From Limnobacter parvus (GTDB taxonomy: Bacteria > Pseudomonadota > Gammaproteobacteria > Burkholderiales > Burkholderiaceae_B): a stretch of DNA of 64,000 bases. This document shows positions 8,517 to 17,433 of this stretch, one piece after another (within the stretch, counting starts at the first letter, position 1; every line of letters begins with the position of its first letter). The DNA lies in contig NZ_JANKHG010000017.1 of the NCBI RefSeq assembly GCF_024623725.1, positions 411,265-475,264 of the forward strand, written 5' to 3'. The notes under the pieces are model-generated. The model was given only the letters and a program-made list of their open reading frames with translations, did no database searches and was not told the origin of the DNA. The translations under genes and the position numbers were made by a program.

Positions 8517-9216
8517 TTGCAAACTCCTGTGAGTGCGGGGTGTTCATCAACTCATGCTCAAACACAAGGCCGGGCAGGGCGCTTTGCGGATTGGGCAAAT
8601 CAATTAACAGGGGCTGTTCAAGCACGGGGCCCCTGCGCTTAATTAGATGCACACGCAAGCTGTTGGGACTTTGCGCGGTTAAACACAGGCGCAGCGAAGC
8701 AGGCGAAGGTTGCAGTTGCGCACGAATTGGGCGAAATACAAAACTCAAGCCCCTTGAACGCGTGGCCTGGTATTGCAAGCGGCGCAACACGGTAGGGCTG
8801 CACAGGGTTTTTTCTTCAGGCAGCCACATGAACAGTGCACCAAAGGAGTCGCTTTGCAGCACTTGTTCAATGGCCCACAAACGGTCTTGAGGTTTGTCGG
8901 TTTGAATCAGATTAATTTGATTCAAGGCCACGCCGAACTGTTCAAATACTGGGGTTAGCGGAAGCAATGGTGCACCAATCAGCACCAGTTTCTTTTGTTC
9001 CAGCGAGAGCCTGCGAAACACGGGCATTAGAAACCGCAGTTCTCCGATGCCGTGGTGTTTTAAAAGCAGTTCAATCAGGTTTCGCGTGGGCCAACCGCCG
9101 CCTGGCAGTTGCTGGTCAAGGTGTACAAAACCACTGGGTATGCGTGTGCTGTTGTCGCTACCCAGTTGGTGGGCACGCCACAGGTCAGGGTGAATGTTGG
9201 CAAGATCGGATGACAC
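8440..9216 (-). CDS. imuA: ImuA, RecA-like mutasome accessory protein
   Basis: The product is about 258 residues with a RecA/SulA-like fold. The sequence has IPSGFVHLDQQLPGGGWPTRNLIELLL, as in ImuA families, where the usual Walker A lysine region is degenerate. ImuA acts with ImuB and DnaE2 in SOS mutagenesis and is thought to regulate their assembly. The GTG at 9216 follows a G-rich run 6 bases upstream and is preferred over TTG 9228. It starts 21 bases after the lexA stop, which places the whole set under the LexA-controlled promoter at 9917-9944. The C-terminal end overlaps imuB. Confidence 0.88.
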   Translation of the reverse strand: MSSDLANIHPDLWRAHQLGSDNSTRIPSGFVHLDQQLPGGGWPTRNLIELLLKHHGIGELRFLMPVFRRLSLEQKKLVLIGAPLLPLTPVFEQFGVALNQINLIQTDKPQDRLWAIEQVLQSDSFGALFMWLPEEKTLCSPTVLRRLQYQATRSRGLSFVFRPIRAQLQPSPASLRLCLTAQSPNSLRVHLIKRRGPVLEQPLLIDLPNPQSALPGLVFEHELMNTPHSQEFASALDRPELQTSFQTKPQPAGSQTAI

Positions 9217-9237
9217 AACAACCCCCAAACCCCTTGT

Positions 9238-9888
9238 TTAATGCAACTGGCCTTGGCGAATCAAACCCACAGCCAGTCCTTCAATTGCGAATGTTTCCGT
9301 GCGAAGGTCCACTTCAATTGGAGCGAAGTCGCTGTTCTCGGCTTGCAGTTCAACCAAATGGCCTTTCTGGAAAAAGCGTTTCACTGTAACGTCTTCATTC
9401 ACGCGGGCCACAACAACCTGGCCTGCACGCGCAGTGCTTGCTTTTTTTACAGCCAGCAAATCGCCATCCATAATGCCGATGTCTTTCATCGACATGCCGC
9501 GTACCTTCAGCAGATAGTCTGGTTTGTCAGGAAACAGGGCGGGGTCAACTGGAATCTGTTTTTCAATGTGTTCCTGCGCAAGTATTGGGCTACCTGCAGC
9601 AACGCGGCCAATTAGCGGCAACTGCATGAATTGTTCCATGACTTTATTCGCTGTTTCTTCAAGACCTTCTGCGTATTCGCCCAGCAAGCGAATGCCGCGC
9701 GATGTGCTTGCATCGAGTGCAATCACATTTTTCTTGGCCAGGGCTTGCAGGTGGTCTTCAGCGGCGTTGGCAGAACGAAACCCCAGTTGCCTTGCAATTT
9801 CTGCGCGTGTGGGTGGTCGGCCAAACTGGGCAATTTGATCGCGGATCAAATCCAGAATTTCTTGTTGACGAGCGGTTAAACCTTTCAT
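9238..9888 (-). CDS. lexA: LexA SOS repressor
   Basis: The product is 216 residues. The N-terminal winged helix-turn-helix (residues 1-70, [15 protein letters not shown] and [13 protein letters not shown]) binds SOS boxes. The C-terminal S24 domain carries the self-cleavage bond A98-G99 (VAAGS), nucleophile S133 (RGMSM) and K170 (VTVKRF). RecA-stimulated autocleavage lifts repression. It heads an operon with imuA, imuB and dnaE2, and its own promoter contains a perfect CTGT-N8-ACAG box, so it is self-regulated. The length and motifs match canonical beta/gammaproteobacterial LexA. Confidence 0.96.
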   Translation of the reverse strand: MKGLTARQQEILDLIRDQIAQFGRPPTRAEIARQLGFRSANAAEDHLQALAKKNVIALDASTSRGIRLLGEYAEGLEETANKVMEQFMQLPLIGRVAAGSPILAQEHIEKQIPVDPALFPDKPDYLLKVRGMSMKDIGIMDGDLLAVKKASTARAGQVVVARVNEDVTVKRFFQKGHLVELQAENSDFAPIEVDLRTETFAIEGLAVGLIRQGQLH

Positions 9889-9911
9889 GGCAGCAATCTC
9901 GAATTGACATG

Positions 9912-9927
9912 CTGTGATTATATACAG
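9912..9927 (-). promoter_or_regulatory. LexA box of the lexA-imuA-imuB-dnaE2 operon
   Basis: On the plus strand the site reads CTGTGATTATATACAG, a perfect CTGT-N8-ACAG SOS operator, centred about 31 bases upstream of the lexA ATG. It covers the -10 element of the lexA promoter, so LexA would block polymerase binding. No second box was seen in the operon. Confidence 0.92.
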
Positions 9928-9944
9928 TAATCGAATTCTTGCAA
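9917..9944 (-). promoter_or_regulatory. lexA operon sigma-70 promoter
   Basis: Reading the minus strand, TTGCAA (9944-9939) is followed by a 16-base spacer and a perfect TATAAT (9922-9917). The -10 lies inside the LexA box. Initiation would be expected around 9910, giving a leader of about 20 bases before the lexA ATG at 9888. Confidence 0.65.
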
Positions 9945-10020
9945 ACTTATTCGCCTGAATCCGATTTGGGTGATCTCAGGTAATAGATACATCTTCGGGA
10001 GAGACAGCCTCGGGAGACAC

Positions 10021-10056
10021 GGCCAGAAGCGGAGCGACAAAGTCGCATCCGCGGCC
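10021..10056. other. Strong intergenic hairpin between lexA and yaaA
   Basis: The stretch between the lexA promoter and yaaA (9945-10194) holds no credible gene. It contains a compact inverted structure: GGCC, then GCGG-a-GCGAC, loop AAA, GTCGC-at-CCGC, then GGCC. There is no T-run, so a simple terminator is unlikely. A short direct repeat (CGGGAGA at about 9997 and 10011) lies just upstream. It could be part of a small RNA, an attenuation element or a dispersed palindromic repeat; no family is recognised. Confidence 0.4.
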
Positions 10057-10194
10057 AACCCTTCGACAGGCTGCCTTGTACCTTGCGCATACCTTGTAAT
10101 GGGTATTTTTCCCGACTTCACACCACTCTGTCCCTGAATCACCTGCCAGATCCTGCGATAATAAGCACGTAGTAACTACAGGTGATTGATGTCC

Positions 10195-10965
10195 ATGATT
10201 GTCGTACTTTCCCCAGCAAAATCGCTCGATTACGAAACACCTCTTTCCGTGTCAACCAGCACCCAGCCGCAATTTACCGAGCAGGCTGCCGAGTTGGTGG
10301 ATATTTTGCGCCCCATGAGCCCAGCGGATATTTCTGAACTGATGTCGGTCTCTGACAAGCTGGGGGTGCTCAATGCCACGCGTTACAGCGAATGGTCTCC
10401 GAAGTTCACCAAGAAAAACTCACGCCCGGCATTGCTTGCCTTTAATGGCGATGTTTACGATGGTTTTGATGCAAAGACCCTGGACGAAGAGGGCTTGGCT
10501 TTTGCCCAAAAACATGTGCGAATTTTGTCTGGCCTGTATGGTATTTTGCGCCCGCTCGATTTGATGCAGCCTTACCGCCTTGAAATGGGCACGAAGCTTC
10601 CGAATTCTGCTGGCAAAGATTTGTACGCCTACTGGAAACAAACCGTGGCCCCAGCTTTGAACAAAGATCTGGGCAAGAAAGACCCGGTGTTGGTTAACTT
10701 GGCCTCAGACGAGTACTTTAAATCAGTCGACACCAAGGCACTGAATGCCCGCGTGGTGCAGCCCGTGTTTAAAGATTATAAAAATGGTCAGTACAAAATC
10801 ATCAGTTTCTTCGCAAAAAAAGCCAGGGGTCTGATGGCTCGCTACATTGTTGATCAGCGCATTACCGATGTAGAACAACTGAAAAAATTCAAAGTTGCGG
10901 GTTACGCATTTGCGGCCAAAGAATCCACTGAAAACACTTGGGTGTTTCGCCGCAAGGAAGCTTGA
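10195..10965 (+). CDS. yaaA: YaaA family peroxide-stress protein (DUF328)
   Basis: The product is 256 residues, matching the YaaA family, which in E. coli lowers intracellular free iron during hydrogen peroxide stress and binds DNA. Family hallmarks are the N-terminus [17 protein letters not shown], the central [14 protein letters not shown] and [20 protein letters not shown], and the C-terminal [16 protein letters not shown]. The ATG at 10195 is chosen because AGGTGA lies 9 bases upstream; ATG 10189 and TTG 10186 are too close to that site. surE begins two bases after the stop. Confidence 0.93.
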   Translation: MIVVLSPAKSLDYETPLSVSTSTQPQFTEQAAELVDILRPMSPADISELMSVSDKLGVLNATRYSEWSPKFTKKNSRPALLAFNGDVYDGFDAKTLDEEGLAFAQKHVRILSGLYGILRPLDLMQPYRLEMGTKLPNSAGKDLYAYWKQTVAPALNKDLGKKDPVLVNLASDEYFKSVDTKALNARVVQPVFKDYKNGQYKIISFFAKKARGLMARYIVDQRITDVEQLKKFKVAGYAFAAKESTENTWVFRRKEA

Positions 10966-10967
10966 TC

Positions 10968-11729
10968 GTGACCATTCCACACATTTTGATCAGCAACGAC
11001 GACGGTTACAGCGCCCCTGGTATTTTGGCTTTGCACGGTGCCTTGCTTGAACGCTTCGGCAACACGGTTCACCTTGAAGTGATGGCCCCCGAACAAGACC
11101 GCTCGGGTGTATCGAATGCGCTCACTCTGGATCGGCCACTTACAGTGCGCACAGCAGCCAATGGTTTTCGCTATGTGAATGGAACGCCAACCGATTGTGT
11201 ACACGTTGCGGTGACAGGTTTGCTTGAAAAGCGGCCCGACCTGGTGGTTTCCGGTATTAACAATGGCGCCAACATGGGCGACGACACCATTTATTCCGGC
11301 ACAGTGGCCGCTGCCATGGAAGGCTTTCAGTGTGGATTGCCTGCAATTGCGTTTTCACTGGCCGGGAAGGGCTATGCGCACCTGGACAGCGCAGCCCGCG
11401 TGGCTGCTGAAATCGTCGATCGTTTTCTGAACAACAAGCTGGGTTTGGAACACTGTTTGCTGAATGTGAACATTCCGCCGATTGCCTATGACGACATGCA
11501 GGGCTATGAGTGCACCCGTTTGGGCAAACGGCACCATGCCGAACCGGTAATTCCCACCCAAACCCCCAAAGACGAAACTGTTTACTGGATTGGCCCCCCA
11601 GGTGGGGCAAAAGATGCTGGCCCCGGCACCGACTTTTATGCCATCAAGCAGGGTAAAATCTCGATCAGTCCGTTGAAGGCTGACCTTACGCACACCGAAC
11701 AAATGAAGACCCTGGCCGATTGGCTGTAA
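10968..11729 (+). CDS. surE: 5'/3'-nucleotidase SurE
   Basis: The product is 253 residues, a metal-dependent survival protein that dephosphorylates nucleoside monophosphates. The metal-binding motif appears at the start ([14 protein letters not shown]11-D12), followed by [10 protein letters not shown], the [10 protein letters not shown] loop and [19 protein letters not shown]. The GTG at 10968 has AAGGAAG about 8 bases upstream. The frame is open to 10938 inside yaaA, but homology begins at TIPHILISN. It is tightly linked to pcm, a pairing conserved across proteobacteria. Confidence 0.95.
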   Translation: MTIPHILISNDDGYSAPGILALHGALLERFGNTVHLEVMAPEQDRSGVSNALTLDRPLTVRTAANGFRYVNGTPTDCVHVAVTGLLEKRPDLVVSGINNGANMGDDTIYSGTVAAAMEGFQCGLPAIAFSLAGKGYAHLDSAARVAAEIVDRFLNNKLGLEHCLLNVNIPPIAYDDMQGYECTRLGKRHHAEPVIPTQTPKDETVYWIGPPGGAKDAGPGTDFYAIKQGKISISPLKADLTHTEQMKTLADWL

Positions 11730-11740
11730 AACAAGAAGAC

Positions 11741-12481
11741 ATGGACCAAAAGCCCCGATTCAAGCCAGCACCCGCGCTGATTACCCAGTCTGCGCGCAAG
11801 CTGGATCGCATTCCGGAACGCATCGGCGGCTCTAGCCTGACTTCCGAGCGCGCGCGTAGCCATTTGGTTCAGAAGCTGAAAACCTTGGGCATTGCGAATC
11901 AGCAAGTATTGGATGTAATCGGTGCGGTGCCGCGTCACTTGTTTGTGGATGAAGGGTTTGCTTCACGTGCCTATGAAGACGCTGCGCTACCGATTGGCCA
12001 CCAGCAGACCATCTCGCGCCCCTTCACTGTGGCCCGGTTTGCTGAATACGCTTTGGACGGCCGCAAGGAACTCGACAATGTGCTTGAAGTGGGTGCAGGT
12101 TGTGGTTATCAAGCCGCAGTGTTTGCTCACATTGCAAAGCGCGTGGTCAGCATAGAACGCATTGAAGCGTTGTACGACAAGGCTTTGCGCAATTTGAAAC
12201 TCGCAGGCTTTCAGAAGGTCAAAGTAATTCATGGTGACGGTTTGGCGGGCTTGCCCGCACAGGCCCCGTTTGATGTCATTATTGTGGCCGCTGCCGGTCT
12301 TGAAATTCCGCAGGCTTTATTAAAACAACTGAAAATTGGTGGGCGCTTGATCGTGCCCGTAGCTGATCAAAACCAGCAGAATCTGGTCATTGTGGATCGC
12401 TTGGCGATCGACAAATGGCACCGCGAAAAGAAAGACTTGGTAAAATTCGTACCCCTGTTACAAGGAACCCGCATCGTATGA
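11741..12481 (+). CDS. pcm: Protein-L-isoaspartate O-methyltransferase
   Basis: The product is about 246 residues and repairs isoaspartyl damage in aged proteins using S-adenosylmethionine. The SAM-binding motif is VLEVGAGCGYQAAVFA (usually GTGSGYQ; here GAGCGYQ). The substrate-loop sequence LPIGHQQTISRPFTVARF is intact, and VIHGDGLAGLP and FDVIIVAAA are the usual later motifs. The N-terminus is about 30 residues longer than in E. coli, as in other Burkholderiales. The ATG at 11741 follows AAGAAG; a TTG at 11720 overlapping surE is possible. The last codon overlaps the nlpD ATG (ATGA). Confidence 0.94.
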   Translation: MDQKPRFKPAPALITQSARKLDRIPERIGGSSLTSERARSHLVQKLKTLGIANQQVLDVIGAVPRHLFVDEGFASRAYEDAALPIGHQQTISRPFTVARFAEYALDGRKELDNVLEVGAGCGYQAAVFAHIAKRVVSIERIEALYDKALRNLKLAGFQKVKVIHGDGLAGLPAQAPFDVIIVAAAGLEIPQALLKQLKIGGRLIVPVADQNQQNLVIVDRLAIDKWHREKKDLVKFVPLLQGTRIV

Positions 12482-13302
12482 AACGTGGCGTATTAAATCG
12501 AGCCCCATTGATGGGTCAAACACGTGCATTGGCAGTTGGTTTTGCAACTTTGTTTTTTTTGGGTGCATGTACCTCAACCGGTAATCAAGCCCCTGTCATT
12601 GACCGTTTGCCCTCGCGCGCCGTCGACGCAGGTGCTGTAGATGGGTCATACACTGTTAAAGGTGGTGACACGCTCTACAGCATTGCCCTCGACTTTGGTA
12701 TGGATTGGCGTGAGCTTGCGCGTATTAACAACATCAGCGACCCCACCAAATTGAGCATTGGGCAAAGGTTGCGTGTTACTGGTACGCAAGGGCAGGTGGC
12801 GGCAGCTCCTGCGGCACTTGGTTCAATCACGGAAGACAGTGGTGTTGAAGTTACCCCGATTACACCCGCTGGCGGTGCCAAGCCAGTTGAGGCCACGCCC
12901 ACGCCCGAAATCAAGCCACCTGCGCCGGTTGCTGTTACCTTGGGTTTTATTTGGCCGCACCCGGGGCAAGTGATTCAAGGTTATAAAGCGGGTGTCAACA
13001 AGGGCATTGATTTAGCTGCCAAAGTAGGAGACCCCGTGCTGGCCTCGCAAGCTGGCCGGGTGGTGTATTCCGGCAATGCTCTGCGCGGATATGGCAACCT
13101 GATTATTTTGAAGCACGACAACAATTTGCTGACCGCTTACGCGCACAACAAAACATTGTTGGTGAAAGAAGGCGAGCCTGTTACCAAAGGCCAGCGAATC
13201 GCTGAAGCAGGGCAATCGGATTCCGATCGCCCCAAGCTGCACTTTGAAGTGCGCAAGCAGGGCAAACCTGTTGACCCGATGGATTACCTCCCGGCCCGTT
13301 AA
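12478..13302 (+). CDS. nlpD: NlpD-like murein hydrolase activator lipoprotein
   Basis: The product is 274 residues. A signal peptide ends in lipobox LGAC (lipidated C31). A LysM peptidoglycan-binding domain spans about 58-101 (YTVKGGDTLYSIA) and an M23/LytM domain covers the C-terminal 115 residues. The LytM metal site is degenerate: the usual HxGiD histidine is Asn (VNKGIDLA) and the usual HLHFE reads KLHFE. That is typical of NlpD activators of AmiC, which are not enzymes themselves. The start overlaps the pcm stop. rpoS, which normally follows nlpD, is missing. Confidence 0.93.
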   Translation: MKRGVLNRAPLMGQTRALAVGFATLFFLGACTSTGNQAPVIDRLPSRAVDAGAVDGSYTVKGGDTLYSIALDFGMDWRELARINNISDPTKLSIGQRLRVTGTQGQVAAAPAALGSITEDSGVEVTPITPAGGAKPVEATPTPEIKPPAPVAVTLGFIWPHPGQVIQGYKAGVNKGIDLAAKVGDPVLASQAGRVVYSGNALRGYGNLIILKHDNNLLTAYAHNKTLLVKEGEPVTKGQRIAEAGQSDSDRPKLHFEVRKQGKPVDPMDYLPAR

Positions 13303-13321
13303 ACCTTAATCAAATGTAGCC

Positions 13322-14695
13322 ATGGGCCGAAAAAAGAAAAAAGACAGAACACCTGTGGTATTTCCGCAGGTGCAGCTTGCTATTGAGTCGATTGACCTCG
13401 AGGGGCGTGGCATTGGCCATGTGGATGGCAAAGTACATTTCATTGAAGGTGCCATCACCGGTGAAACTGTGTTGGCTGAAATTGTGCGGATCAAGCCCAG
13501 CTACTCCAAGGGTCGAACCTTGCAAGTACTCTCCAGTGTGTCTGCGCGCACCAAGCCAAAGTGCCCCCATTACGGTGTGTGCGGCGGCTGTGCAATGCAA
13601 CACATTGAACCGAATGCGCAAGTGGCCATCAAGAACCGTGCACTCGAGGACTTGTTGCAGCGCATAGGTCGCCAAACCCCCGAGCAAATGATGCTGCCCA
13701 TTTACGGATCCTTTTGGGGGTACCGACACCGTGCCCGTTTAAGCACCCGATTTGTGATTAAGAAAGACCGTTTTTTTGTGGGCTTTCACGAGAAAGCGTC
13801 TTCCTATGTGGCCGACATGCAGGAATGTCATGTACTGCCCAAGCATGTTTCCAATATGTTGGTGCCACTGGGCCAAATGCTGGTGACGCTGAGTATTTAC
13901 ATGCGCGTGCCGCAGATCGAGTTGGCCGTGGGTGATGGCGTTACCGCCATGGTGCTTCGCCATCTTGAGCCGCTTAGTGAATCAGACCTGAGCACGCTGA
14001 AAGCTTTCGGACAAGAATGGGGAGTTGATTGGTGGTTGCAGCCTGCAGGGCCGGCCAGCGCCCATCGCCTGGAAGTTGACACGGCGGTTGACCTGACCTA
14101 TCGAATTCCCAGCTTTGGCATTCGCATGCGGTTCAGGCCTACCGATTTTACGCAGGTAAACCACATGATCAACGACGCGATGATTAGCCGTGCTGTGTCC
14201 TTGCTTGACTTGAAACCTGAAGACCGTGTCCTCGATTTGTTTTGCGGCCTGGGCAATTTTTCCCTACCTTTGGCCACTCGAAGCAGTTATGTAAAGGGTT
14301 ATGAGGGGTCCCAAGATCTTGTCGACCGTGCCGGTGAAAACGCACAGTTCAATGGGCTGGCCGATAAAACCGAATTTCATGTGCGCAACCTGTTTGAAGT
14401 GGAAACCGCGGAGTGGGAAAGCTGGGGTCAGTTTGACAAAGTGTTGGTTGACCCACCGCGTGACGGTGCGCTTGAAATTTGCAAAGCGATTGTGGGTGCG
14501 CGGGCTGAATTTCAACCCAAGAGAATTGTGTATGTAAGTTGTAACCCAGCCACCCTGGCACGCGACACGGCCGTGCTTTGCAATGTTGGCTCTTACAAAT
14601 TAATGAAAGCAGGGGTGGTGAACATGTTTCCGCACACCTCGCATGTGGAATCAATTGCGGTGTTTGAGCGAGTGGCTTACAGCGACTATTCCTGA
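13322..14695 (+). CDS. rlmD: 23S rRNA (uracil-1939-C5)-methyltransferase RlmD
   Basis: The product is 457 residues. An N-terminal TRAM domain follows a basic leader (GRKKKKDR). The 4Fe-4S ligands are C81, C87, C90 (CPHYGVCGGC) and C169 (QECHVL). The SAM-dependent methyltransferase domain has VLDLFCGLGNFSLPLA, and the catalytic cysteine lies in YVSCNPATLARD. The enzyme makes m5U at 23S position 1939. The start ATG at 13322 is 19 bases after nlpD, where relatives carry rpoS. A strong terminator follows at 14718. Confidence 0.95.
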   Translation: MGRKKKKDRTPVVFPQVQLAIESIDLEGRGIGHVDGKVHFIEGAITGETVLAEIVRIKPSYSKGRTLQVLSSVSARTKPKCPHYGVCGGCAMQHIEPNAQVAIKNRALEDLLQRIGRQTPEQMMLPIYGSFWGYRHRARLSTRFVIKKDRFFVGFHEKASSYVADMQECHVLPKHVSNMLVPLGQMLVTLSIYMRVPQIELAVGDGVTAMVLRHLEPLSESDLSTLKAFGQEWGVDWWLQPAGPASAHRLEVDTAVDLTYRIPSFGIRMRFRPTDFTQVNHMINDAMISRAVSLLDLKPEDRVLDLFCGLGNFSLPLATRSSYVKGYEGSQDLVDRAGENAQFNGLADKTEFHVRNLFEVETAEWESWGQFDKVLVDPPRDGALEICKAIVGARAEFQPKRIVYVSCNPATLARDTAVLCNVGSYKLMKAGVVNMFPHTSHVESIAVFERVAYSDYS

Positions 14696-14717
14696 AAAAT
14701 CAGCAGTATAAATAACA

Positions 14718-14745
14718 AACGGGGCCGTTGCGGCCCCGTTTTCGT
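14718..14745 (+). terminator. Rho-independent terminator after rlmD
   Basis: The stem AACGGGGCC / GGCCCCGTT (14718-14726 with 14732-14740), with a GTTGC loop, is followed by TTC. It ends the yaaA to rlmD run. The stretch 14746-14912 up to the convergent Bax-inhibitor gene holds nothing recognisable. Confidence 0.85.
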
Positions 14746-14912
14746 TGGTGTGTTTGCCTCACCAACTCGGCGGTCAGTATAGATACCGACCAACTGAGAC
14801 TTCATACTGCGCTTTTAAAAACGACTTTGCAACAACTTTCGATGCTGCAAAGTGTCAAAAAAAGCTTTCAAATCAATTACTTTAAAGTAACTTTGCTTGA
14901 GTCTCCACGTAT

Positions 14913-15617
14913 TTACTCGCGGCTACCGCCAGTGAACACCATGAGCAACTGCAGCAAATTCACAAACAAGTTATACAAGCTTAAGTAAATGCTCAACGAC
15001 GCCGAAATGTAGTTGGTTTCACCACCGCGCATCACTCGCTGCAAGTCATACAAAATGAACAGCGAAAACAAGCCCACACAGATGGTAGAAATGGTCAGCG
15101 ACAAGGCCGGCATTTGCAGGAAGATGTTGGCCACAGAAGCCACGATCACCATGACCAAGCCAATCATTAAGCCCTTGCCCATGTTCGTGAAGTCACGCTT
15201 TGTAACTGCTGCATAGCTGGCCAAACCGAAGAAAATGCCGGCTGTACCCAAGGCAGCCATCATGATGATGGAACCGCCGTTGGACAGGCTAAGTGCCACC
15301 GACAAAATGCCAGACAACATCAAACCCATGAAGAAAGTGAAGCCCAGCATCAGTACCACGCCGAAGGCATTGTCGCGGTTACGCTGAATACCCCAGATAA
15401 AGCCGAACATAGCGGCCAGCATCACTACAAATGACAAGATTGGGCTGCCAGCGAACAGTCGGAAGAAGCCGAACTGAACACCTGCAAACGCGCCCAAAGC
15501 TGTCGGTATCATCGATAGCGCCAGCAAAAAGTATGTATTTCGCAGAACACGGTTGGTTTCTACGGTTGAAACACCACCGGCTGTGCGGCCAAATTGTGCT
15601 GTTTTAAATTCAGACAT
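14913..15617 (-). CDS. Bax inhibitor-1 family membrane protein (YccA/YbhL type)
   Basis: The product is 234 residues with about seven hydrophobic segments starting near residue 28 (YFLLALSMIPTALGAF). The family pattern is visible: GFxxG-like turns, LYDLQRVMRGGE before the last segments and NLFVNLLQLL at the end. Bacterial members are inner-membrane proteins; YccA interacts with and inhibits FtsH, and others act as pH-gated calcium leak channels. The ATG at 15617 has AAAGGAG 8 bases upstream. It is monocistronic, convergent with rlmD and divergent from ndk. Confidence 0.9.
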   Translation of the reverse strand: MSEFKTAQFGRTAGGVSTVETNRVLRNTYFLLALSMIPTALGAFAGVQFGFFRLFAGSPILSFVVMLAAMFGFIWGIQRNRDNAFGVVLMLGFTFFMGLMLSGILSVALSLSNGGSIIMMAALGTAGIFFGLASYAAVTKRDFTNMGKGLMIGLVMVIVASVANIFLQMPALSLTISTICVGLFSLFILYDLQRVMRGGETNYISASLSIYLSLYNLFVNLLQLLMVFTGGSRE

Positions 15618-15712
15618 GTGTTTTCGCTCCTTTGTAAAACGCGAATTGCTATTTACTAAGACTAATAGTAAGGCTTAAAAGTTTCAATTCAAGTGGTGGG
15701 TCAGGCCCATGA

Positions 15713-15741
15713 TTGGGTTTTTTATATAAACCAGCTATAAT
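15713..15741 (+). promoter_or_regulatory. ndk sigma-70 promoter
   Basis: TTGGGT (15713-15718), a 17-base spacer and a perfect TATAAT (15736-15741) lie 48 bases upstream of the ndk ATG. A start site near 15748 gives a leader of about 40 bases with CGGAG before the ATG. Confidence 0.7.
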
Positions 15742-15789
15742 CGCCGGTTAATTTTCTCGCTTTTCTAATTTTTCGGAGTGGTTATTACC

Positions 15790-16215
15790 ATGGCAATCGA
15801 ACGCACCCTGTCCATCATTAAACCTGATGCTGTTGCAAAAAACGTAATTGGTCAAATTTACAGCCGTTTTGAAGGCGCTGGCCTGAAAGTGGTTGCCGCA
15901 CGCATGGCCCATTTGTCACGCGCTGAAGCAGAAGGCTTTTACGCCGTACACAAGGCACGTCCTTTCTTCAACGACTTGGTTGAATTCATGATTTCAGGCC
16001 CAGTTATGATTCAAGCTCTGGAAGGCGAGAACGCCATCGCGAAAAACCGCGAACTGATGGGTGCCACAAACCCCAAGGAAGCGGCTGCTGGCACCATTCG
16101 TGCAGATTTTGCTGAAAGCATTGATGCAAACGCTGTTCATGGCTCGGATGCCGCAGAAACCGCTGCCAATGAAATCGCCTACTTTTTCCCGGCGTCACAA
16201 GTATTCGCACGTTGA
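15790..16215 (+). CDS. ndk: Nucleoside diphosphate kinase
   Basis: The product is 141 residues, the usual bacterial length. It transfers the gamma-phosphate of ATP to nucleoside diphosphates through a phosphohistidine. The N-terminus [15 protein letters not shown] and the active-site motif NAVHGSDA (catalytic His about 117) are intact. The ATG at 15790 is used rather than the upstream GTG at 15778 because it gives the conserved MAIERTLS start. It has its own promoter and terminator, though rlmN follows closely. Confidence 0.97.
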   Translation: MAIERTLSIIKPDAVAKNVIGQIYSRFEGAGLKVVAARMAHLSRAEAEGFYAVHKARPFFNDLVEFMISGPVMIQALEGENAIAKNRELMGATNPKEAAAGTIRADFAESIDANAVHGSDAAETAANEIAYFFPASQVFAR

Positions 16216-16251
16216 TTTGAGCAACAAGCCCAATTAATTGCGTTGAATACC

Positions 16252-16280
16252 GGGGACGCACTTGCGTCCCCGTTTGTTTT
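16252..16280 (+). terminator. Rho-independent terminator after ndk
   Basis: The stem GGGGACGC / GCGTCCCC with loop ACTT (16252-16271) is followed by GTTTGTTTT. It lies just before the rlmN ribosome binding site, so rlmN is either read through or has a start nearby. Confidence 0.8.
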
Positions 16281-16293
16281 GAAAGGACACACC

Positions 16294-17433
16294 ATGAGTG
16301 AACAACTCGATAATTTGCTGGACTACTCGGTGCCCGAGTTGATTCAGTGGTGTGGCAATCTGGGTGAAAAACCATTTCGCGCCAAGCAATTGGCCAAGTG
16401 GATTCACCAATCGGGTGTCGACAACTTCGACGCGATGACCGACCTTGCGAAATCATTTCGCCAGAATTTACATAGCCGAGCCTGCATTCAGGCACCTGAC
16501 ATAGTTTCCGATCATGTGTCGGTTGATGGCACACGCAAGTGGCTGTTCGATGTTGGCCACGGCGATGCAGTTGAAACAGTATTTATTCCTGAAGAACGCC
16601 GCGGAACCTTGTGTGTCAGTTCACAAGCGGGTTGCGCCGTGAACTGCCGGTTTTGCTCCACGGGCAAACAGGGTTTTTCCCGCAACTTAAGCACGGCAGA
16701 AATTGTTGCTCAATTGTGGAAAGCAAATGTACTGCTGCGTGATTCAGGCAACAGAGTGTACGCACAAGAGCGCCCCGTTACCAACGTCGTAATGATGGGC
16801 ATGGGCGAACCCCTGTTGAACTATGACGCTTTGGTACCGGCTTTGCAGCTTATGCTGGATGACACCGCGTATGGCTTGTCTCGCCGCCGCGTTACTGTTT
16901 CTACTTCGGGTGTAGTGCCTTTTATGGACCGGCTGTCTCAAGATTGCCCTGTGGCGCTTGCGGTTTCTTTGCATGCACCGAATGACGCATTGCGTGATCA
17001 CCTGGTGCCGTTGAACAAAAAGTATCCATTGCGTGAATTGTTGGATGCATGTTTACGTTATTTAAAGCATGCGCCACGAGACTTCATTACCTTTGAATAT
17101 GTGATGCTTGATGGCGTAAATGACAAACCAGAGCATGCTCACCAACTTCTCGACATTGCGAAAACAGTGCCTTGCAAATTTAACCTGATTCCATTTAATC
17201 CGTTCCCCGAATCGGGTTTGATAAAGTCAACCACACCCGCAATCAAAACGTTCGTAGAAATACTGTCCGAAGGCGGAGTGGTAACCACTGTGCGGAAAAC
17301 TCGAGGTGACGACATTGATGCCGCCTGCGGACAATTGGCTGGTGAGGTCAAAGATCGAACCAAGGTTCGTGAGCGTACGGTGAGTACAGTTTCTTTGGAA
17401 GAACTGAGGGCTTCCTCCAAACGCAGGAGTTAA
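16294..17433 (+). CDS. rlmN: Dual-specificity rRNA/tRNA adenine-C2 methyltransferase RlmN
   Basis: The product is 379 residues, a radical SAM enzyme that makes m2A2503 in 23S rRNA and m2A37 in some tRNAs. The cluster motif CxxxCxxC is C114-C118-C121 ([13 protein letters not shown]). [12 protein letters not shown] and the late catalytic cysteine in DAACGQLAG are present. The ATG at 16294 has AAAGGA upstream; an in-frame ATG at 16243 lies before the ndk terminator and is rejected. In relatives pilW follows; here a gap follows (17434-17698). Confidence 0.96.
   Translation: MSEQLDNLLDYSVPELIQWCGNLGEKPFRAKQLAKWIHQSGVDNFDAMTDLAKSFRQNLHSRACIQAPDIVSDHVSVDGTRKWLFDVGHGDAVETVFIPEERRGTLCVSSQAGCAVNCRFCSTGKQGFSRNLSTAEIVAQLWKANVLLRDSGNRVYAQERPVTNVVMMGMGEPLLNYDALVPALQLMLDDTAYGLSRRRVTVSTSGVVPFMDRLSQDCPVALAVSLHAPNDALRDHLVPLNKKYPLRELLDACLRYLKHAPRDFITFEYVMLDGVNDKPEHAHQLLDIAKTVPCKFNLIPFNPFPESGLIKSTTPAIKTFVEILSEGGVVTTVRKTRGDDIDAACGQLAGEVKDRTKVRERTVSTVSLEELRASSKRRS

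Noticed and set aside
9918-10142. Minus-strand frame upstream of lexA
   Set aside because: It overlaps the LexA box and lexA promoter, and the product looks random.
14728-14988. 86-codon plus-strand frame after rlmD
   Set aside because: It starts inside the rlmD terminator and overlaps the end of the Bax-inhibitor gene on the other strand.
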